A DNA stretch of 10,946 nt from Burkholderiaceae bacterium (GTDB lineage Bacteria; Pseudomonadota; Gammaproteobacteria; Burkholderiales; Burkholderiaceae_E), in NCBI GenBank assembly GCA_016710525.1, contig JADJVQ010000145.1:1-10946 (forward strand), given 5' to 3'. Of this stretch, positions 6,202-10,946 are shown in pieces. Under the pieces are notes generated by a model that had not been told where the DNA came from, ran no database searches, and was given only the letters and a program-made list of their open reading frames with translations. How positions within the stretch are numbered: the first letter of the stretch is position 1; the number at the start of each line of letters is the position of its first letter. Position numbers and translations under genes: made by a program.

Positions 6202-7361
6202 ATGAGTCTGAAGATCTTACTGCTGGCCCCGTCGCGCGAGGGCCTGGAGGCGATTTCCCGCGATTTGCCTCCGGCGTGCGAAATCGCCGGCCTGTCCACG
6301 GCCGTGGGTGGCGTGGCTGAGCTGCTCCTGGAGGTCGGTGCGCTTCGCCCGGATCTGGTCGTCGCCGAGTTGCCCGATCTCGATGATGCGGGGCTCGTCA
6401 CGCTGGAGAGCACGCTGGGCGCGTCCCCGTCCACGTGGATGATCTTGCTCTCGCCGGTCCAGTCGCCCGAGTTCCAGTTGCGTGCGATGCGCGCCGGGGT
6501 GCGCGAAGTGCTGCGCAGCCCGCTCGCCGACGGCGAGCTGCGGGCGGCCTGCGACCGCCTGCTCGGTCGCATCGCGGCACTGCGGGGCGGGGCGGCGCGC
6601 GTCGGCAAGGTCCTGGCATTCCTGCCGGCCAAAGGCGGCAGCGGCTCCACGTTCCTGGCGACCAACCTGGCCTATGCGCTGGCGGTGCGGGGACAGCGGG
6701 TGGCCCTGCTCGATCTGAACCTGCAGTTCGGCGATGCAAGCCTCTTTGACCGAAACCCGCTCGACGCGCACGATCGTCGAACTGGCGCGCGATGTTTCGC
6801 GGATCGACGGGGCGTTTCTCGAATCGAGCATGCTGCAGGTGAGCCCGACGCTGTGGATGCTTCCGGCGCCGGATACCCCTGAGGCCTCGATCGACGTGAA
6901 TCCCGAAGCGGTCGAGCGCATCGTGTCACTTGCGCGCACGCGCTTCGATTTCGTCGTCATGGACATGGGCCGAGTCCTCGAGGCCGCGACCCTCCGGGCG
7001 CTGGACCAGGCCGACACCATCTACATCACGCTGCAGCTGACGCTGCCGTTCATTCATGACACGAAGCGCCTGATCTCGCTGCTGCGCAGCCTGGGCTACA
7101 GTCAGGACAAGACGCAGGTCATCGTCAACCGGTTCGAGAAGGGCGGCGAGAGATCACCATCGCCGATGCCGGGCGATCGATCGGCGCCCGGATCGACCTG
7201 CAGATTCCCAACAGTTTTCGCGGCGGTGGCCTATTCGATCAACCGTGGGATTCCACTGTTGAAGAGCGCCGCGCGCGATCCGGTCGCCAAGGCGCTGGTC
7301 ATGCGCGGATGGCTTGGCGCCGCAGCCCGCGGTGCGCAAGCGCGGGTGGTTCGGGTGGTAG
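6202..7361 (+). CDS. cpaE: CpaE/TadZ pilus localisation ATPase (frameshifted in this sequence)
   Basis: TadZ/CpaE proteins join a degenerate receiver-like domain to a ParA/MinD-type ATPase domain and place the pilus machine at its cell site. Here residues about 1-125 are receiver-like (SLKILLLAPSREG, PDLVVAELPDLDDAGL, MRAGVREVLRSPL). The ATPase part starts FLPAKGGSGSTFLATNLA (about 140-157), an atypical Walker A with Ser where MinD has the second Lys, then ALLDLNLQFGDASLF. After a break at about 6743 the frame continues TRTIVELARDVSRIDGAF, then RTRFDFVVMDMGR and QADTIYITLQLTLPFI. Further breaks at about 7150 (extra GA), 7222 (extra G) and 7316 (extra G) lead to AKALVMRGWL and the end APQPAVRKRGWFGW, stop TAG 7359-7361. 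No strong ribosome site precedes ATG 6202. Its length of about 386 codons is family-typical. Confidence 0.85.
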
Positions 7362-7404
7362 CCTTCCTTTCTGTGATGGGATGTCGTAAGGGATCGGAAG
7401 GGCC

Positions 7405-8749
7405 ATGTCGCTCAGAGACAGACTGAACTCAATCCATGGGCCGCGACGCCTGCCCACCCCGCAACCGGCTGGCGTCGGCGGCGCCGCCTACCAGGCACTT
7501 CGGGCCGAAATCCAGACGCAACTGCTGGACCGGATCGACCTCGAGGTCATGGGGACGCTGGCGCCGGACCGCCTTCGCGAGGAGCTGCGCCTGCTGGTCG
7601 ATCGCCTGATCGGCGAATCGAAGGTGGCTCTGAACGCCGACGAGAGCAAGCAGATCGTCCTCGACATCCAGAACAGATCCCTCGGTCTCGGACCGATCGA
7701 ACCGCTGCTCGCCGATCCCACGGTGTCCGACATCCTGGTCACACCTACAAGCAGGTTTATGCGGAGCGCGGCGGACGACCCGAGATCACGCCGATCCGCT
7801 TCGACAGCGATCGGCATCTGATGAAGGTGATCGACAAGATCATTGTCCCGAGTCGGGCGGCGTGGACGAGTCCAGTCCGATGGTCGACGCGCGGCTGCCC
7901 GACGGATCCCGCGCGTCAACGCGATCATTCCTCCCGCTGGCGATCGATGGCCGCTGCTGTCGATCCGGCGATTCGCCACCGTGCCGCCTCAGATGGACGA
8001 TCTGGTGCGCAACCGCTCGCTGACGCCCGAACTCTGCGATCCTGCTGGGTGCGATGGTGCGGGCCAAGCTGAACCTGCTGATCTCCGGGGGCACCGGCAC
8101 TGGCAAGACCACCCTGCTCAATGTCCTCTCGGGCTTCATCCCGGCGACCGAACGCATCGTCACGATCGAGGACGCTGCCGAGCTGCAACTGCAGCAGCCG
8201 CACGTGCTGCGCCTGGAAACCCGGCCGGCGAACATCGAAGGCAAGGGTGAGGTGCCCCAGCGCGCGCTGGTTCGCAACAGCCTGCGGATGCGCCCTGACC
8301 GCATCATCGTGGGCGAGGTGCGCGGCGCCGAAACCCTGGACATGCTGCAGGCGATGAACACGGCACGAGGATCGATGGCCACCGTGCAGCTAACACGCCG
8401 CGCGATGCGCTGACCCGGCTGGAGAACATGCTGGGAATGGCCGGGCTGCAGCTGCCGCAGAAGGCGATGCGCCAGCAGATCGCCTCGGCGCTGACGGCGA
8501 TCGTTCAGATCGGCCGCCTGAGCGACGGCAAACGCAAGGTGGTCAGCCTGTCCGAAATCACCGGCCTGGAGGGCGACGTGATCGCTGCAGGAAATCTTCG
8601 TCTTCAAGCAGTCAGGAATCGATCCCGCCGGAAATGTGACGGGGTCCTTCCATGCGACGGGCGTGAGGCCGAGGTTCCTGGAACGTCTCACGTCGTTCGG
8701 CGTCAAGTTGCCGGACGACATGTTCAACCCGTGCCGTGTAGATCGATAG
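7405..8749 (+). CDS. cpaF: CpaF/TadA secretion-type motor ATPase (frameshifted in this sequence)
   Basis: CpaF/TadA is the cytoplasmic hexameric ATPase that drives Flp pilus polymerisation. The N-terminus (MSLRDRLNSIHG to LGPIEPLLADPTVSDILV) is intact to about 7740. Restored frames then give NTYKQVYAERGGRPEITPI, ARLPDGSRVNAIIPP and LLSIRRFATVP. From 8054 the core is clear: LLISGGTGTGKTTLLNVLSG (Walker A), ERIVTIEDAAELQL (Asp box) and LRMRPDRIIVGEVRGAE (Walker B). The His box ATVHANTP is split near 8391 by one missing C. After it come NMLGMAGLQLPQKAMRQQIA and GRLSDGKRKVVSLSEITGLE, then the C-terminus ending RVDR at TAG 8747-8749. At least seven small indels occur, densest at 7850-8040. GGAAGG lies 3 bases before the start. 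Length of about 448 codons is normal. Confidence 0.88.
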
Positions 8750-8770
8750 CTGGCGCTGCGCGGAGTGCAG

Positions 8771-9778
8771 ATGGATCGACTTTCCTCGTCAGTGCTGGCC
8801 TGTTTCCCGGCGGTGCTGCTGGTCGAAGGGGCTTTACCTGCTGTAGGCGCGTTACCAGCAGCGGTGCGTGCGCTGGGGATTCGGCGACGGTTTCGGTCGA
8901 TGCAGGGCGGCAGCCCTACTCACCGACACACGCAGGCACCGCCGCTGAAGAGCCGCGCCGGAGACAACGGAAGGCGCGCTCGGCAAGCTCCTGCTCAAGT
9001 TGCTGCTTCTGGTGGGCCTGTTAGAAGCCGCAGCAGGCGGGCGAGCGGTCACCATCACCCGGTTCCTGACGATCGTCGTGCTGCTGGGCCTGAGCATTCC
9101 GCTGGTCGTTCGGGCGCTGCGCCAGCCACCGTGGCTGCCGGCCGCCATACTCGGCGGGATCGCGGCGTTCCCGCCCTTCGTCCGCTGGCTGTCCTGGCGG
9201 GGCAGAAACGCGCTTCAGCGGCTTGAATCGCAACCGCCCGACGCCGTCGAACTGATCGCCCAGGCGCCGCGCGCCGGCCACGCCTTTCCGCCTGCGCTCT
9301 TCGAAATGCCGGTCGCCGACGAATTTCCGGAACCGATCGCCAGCGAATTCGGGGTGGCGTTCGACGGGATCAACTATGGGGTGCCGGTTTGGGACGCGAT
9401 GGGCAAATCTGGCGACACGGGTCCTGACCGACGACCTGCGGTTCTTCGGCGGTTGCGGTCAACATCCTGCAGCGCGAGACTGGTGGGCAATCTCGCCGAG
9501 ATTCGACGAGCAATATCGCGCGATCTGCCGATCTTCGCGAACGCTTCCCGCCGCAGGGCGCTGCGGGTGGTGCTGAGCGCCGAAGGCAAGTTGAATCCAT
9601 GCATCCTCAGCCTGCCGTTGGTGTTTGCGACCGCGCTGATGATCAATCTCGTGAGTCCGGGCTTCATGGCGGTGCTCTGGGGAGATCCCGCCGGATTGAA
9701 TCTGATCCCGATGACCTGCGCCGGTGTGCCGAGAGGTGGGTATTTGGTTGTGGCGGATCGGTCTGTATCCGCGTCTAG
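8771..9778 (+). CDS. tadB: TadB inner-membrane platform protein (frameshifted in this sequence)
   Basis: TadB and TadC are GspF/PilC-like platform proteins on which CpaF acts. The start ATG 8771 has GGAG 5 bases upstream. The first part (MDRLSSSVLA, then VEGLYLLW after dropping one base near 8830) is badly broken to about 8990. From about 9040 a clear frame reads VTITRFLTIVVLLGLSIPLV, PPDAVELIAQAPRAGHAFPP, FPEPIASEFGVAFDGINYGV. A shifted stretch (about 9395-9480) encodes NLATRVLTDDLRFF and NILQRETGGNLAEI. The first frame then resumes with LSAEGKL and ATALMINLVSPGFMAVLW. The gene ends in another frame at TAG 9776-9778 (CIRV). These are T2SSF-domain TadB hallmarks. Its total of 336 codons is normal. 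PPDA for LPDA and NPC for the usual SAW suggest base errors as well as indels. Confidence 0.82.
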
Positions 9779-9786
9779 GGCTCGCC

Positions 9787-10734
9787 ATGACAATCGACAT
9801 CTTCCGGCGCCCTGCTGGCGCTCTTCGTGGCGGTGGCCGCGCCTGTCTACGGACTGGAGCCGGATCGCGTTTCGGGGCGCGGCGGTCCGCGGACGTCTGC
9901 GCGGCGTGGCGGGAGAGACACCGGAGACGAATCCTGAGACCACCGGGCGCGAATGGCAGGCGCGTTTCGCTGTCGAGGCGGCCAAGCTGGTCGCCAAGCT
10001 CGCCACGCCCACCAGCGGATCTCGAGATCCTGAATGCGTGCCAAAGCCCGGCGCACGCCGGCATCCGGTCCGAGTCCGCGCCGATCCTGTGGCTGGCGCT
10101 GAAGGCGATTCTCGCCATCGCGCTGCCGACGCTGCTGCTGCTGTTCACGAACGTGCGCGCGGCCCAGGGCTACCAGCCCTTGCTGTTCCTTCTGTTGGCG
10201 GGCTCTTTTGGCTACTACCTGCCCAACGTCGTGCTGACGCGACTGACCCTCATGCGCCAGAGGGAGCTGTTCGAGTCGTTCCCGGATGCGCTGGACCTGG
10301 TCATCGTCTGCGTCGAGGCCGGTATCTCGCTGGATGCTTCGATCGCCCGGGCCGCCGCCGAGATCGGCCTGCGCAGCACCAAGCTGGCCGAAGAGCTGTC
10401 ACCGGGTCGGCCTGAACTGGAGGGTCGGCGCGAGCCGCGAGCGCATTGCGCAATCTTGCGACGCGGCATTCTGCGACGGATCGGGCCAGTTTCAGGCTTT
10501 GATGTGCAGGCCGACCGTTTTCCGGCACCAGCGTGGCGGATTCCCTGCGAATCCACGCCGATACGCTTGCGCGTGCGCCGGCGCCACAGCGCGCTGAAGC
10601 AGGCTGCCAAGATTCCGCCGAAGATGCTGTTCCCGCTGATCTTCTGCATCTTCCCTCGCCGTTGGTGCTGGATGGGACCGGCCCTGATCCAGGTCTACCG
10701 GATCCTGATCCCGGCGATGGGCGCGGGGCGGTAG
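9787..10734 (+). CDS. tadC: TadC inner-membrane platform protein (frameshifted in this sequence)
   Basis: TadC is the partner of TadB in the inner-membrane platform. ATG 9787 follows the tadB stop by 8 bases, with AGGG before it. After one shift near 9805 the N-terminal helix reads ALLALFVAVAAPVYGLE. Broken stretches follow to about 10040. The longest frame (about 10040-10405) contains LWLALKAILAIALPTLLLLF, GSFGYYLPNVVLTRLTLMRQ and the T2SSF signature ESFPDALDLVIVCVEAGISL. Later pieces lie in other frames: VGASRER near 10426, VADSLRIHADTL near 10530, then the first frame again from ALKQAAKIPPKMLFPLIF to GPALIQVYRILIPAMGAGR. The order and 316-codon span match TadC. The C-terminal third has the most indels. 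The assignment is firm; the exact protein cannot be read. Confidence 0.82.
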   Translation: MTIDIFRRPAGALRGGGRACLRTGAGSRFGARRSADVCAAWRERHRRRILRPPGANGRRVSLSRRPSWSPSSPRPPADLEILNACQSPAHAGIRSESAPILWLALKAILAIALPTLLLLFTNVRAAQGYQPLLFLLLAGSFGYYLPNVVLTRLTLMRQRELFESFPDALDLVIVCVEAGISLDASIARAAAEIGLRSTKLAEELSPGRPELEGRREPRAHCAILRRGILRRIGPVSGFDVQADRFPAPAWRIPCESTPIRLRVRRRHSALKQAAKIPPKMLFPLIFCIFPRRWCWMGPALIQVYRILIPAMGAGR

Positions 10735-10809
10735 GCGGCGGCAGATCGGCTGGCAAGCGGGGCGGGACGTAACGGGAACTGGCGAAATCGAATGGGGAAT
10801 CGCGGGCAC

Positions 10810-10946
10810 ATGCTTGGTAAGACCTTATTTGGCGGTTTTCCTGCTGGTGGCTGTCCTGGCGTCCTTGCGGTGGGGAGGCTCTTCGCGCGAGTTCGAAACC
10901 GGGCCGGTCGGTGCAGGCACGACGCCCGTGGCGCCGGTGCTGGCTT
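10810..10946 (+). CDS. Start of an exported or membrane-anchored protein (cut by window edge)
   Basis: This partial gene runs off the right edge. ATG 10810 opens a frame of poor quality. If the extra T in ATGCTTGG is an indel like those upstream, the frame becomes MLVRPYLAVFLLVAVLASLR, a convincing signal peptide or membrane anchor followed by a Gly/Ser/Pro-rich region (FETGPVGAGTTPVAPV). Without any indel the same frame can start at TTG 10814. In many Tad loci tadC is followed by tadD (a TPR lipoprotein) or another exported protein, but no lipobox or TPR motif is visible here. Product not recognised. The 75 bases between tadC and this start show nothing notable. Confidence 0.45.
   Translation, partial: MLGKTLFGGFPAGGCPGVLAVGRLFARVRNRAGRCRHDARGAGAG

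Noticed and set aside
1..10946. CRISPR arrays, tRNA or rRNA genes, insertion-sequence ends
   Set aside because: No regularly spaced direct repeats, no tRNA-like clover sequences, no transposase motifs and no terminal repeats were recognised.

Overview
The window is most of a Tad/Flp (tight adherence) type IVc pilus locus. It probably comes from a high-GC proteobacterium. Beta- or gammaproteobacterial relatives are the best guess from the gene order and from the short lipoprotein after the secretin; no gene fixes the taxon. No mobile element, CRISPR array, rRNA or tRNA gene was seen.

Layout. Minus strand, 644 to 1: tadE, then a second TadE-like pseudopilin gene that runs off the left edge. 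Positions 645-963: a divergent control region with several inverted repeats. Plus strand, 976 to the right edge: flp (pilin), a 213-bp gap with a hairpin and two palindromes, tadV (prepilin peptidase), an accessory winged-helix/AAA+ ATPase, cpaB/rcpC, cpaC/rcpA (secretin), a small lipoprotein, cpaE/tadZ, cpaF/tadA (motor ATPase), tadB and tadC (inner-membrane platform), and the start of one more exported-protein gene. tadV, the ATPase, cpaB and cpaC are joined by three successive 4-bp ATGA stop/start overlaps, so they form one translationally coupled operon.

How the parts work together. TadV cleaves the leaders of Flp and the TadE-type pseudopilins. CpaF powers polymerisation on the TadB/TadC platform. 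CpaE helps localise the machine. The CpaC ring, with CpaB and probably the small lipoprotein, lets the pilus through the outer membrane. The AAA+ ATPase is not part of the canonical Tad set and is the most interesting gene here.

Condition of the sequence. flp, tadV, tadE, cpaC and the lipoprotein read through intact. The AAA+ gene, cpaB, cpaE, cpaF, tadB and tadC each carry several 1-2 base indels. Joining the frames restores family-typical proteins of near-normal length, with stops only where a frame has slipped. I read this as uncorrected sequencing or assembly error rather than gene decay, but the sequence alone cannot prove it. Each broken gene is given as one entry across its full span, with the breakpoints described.
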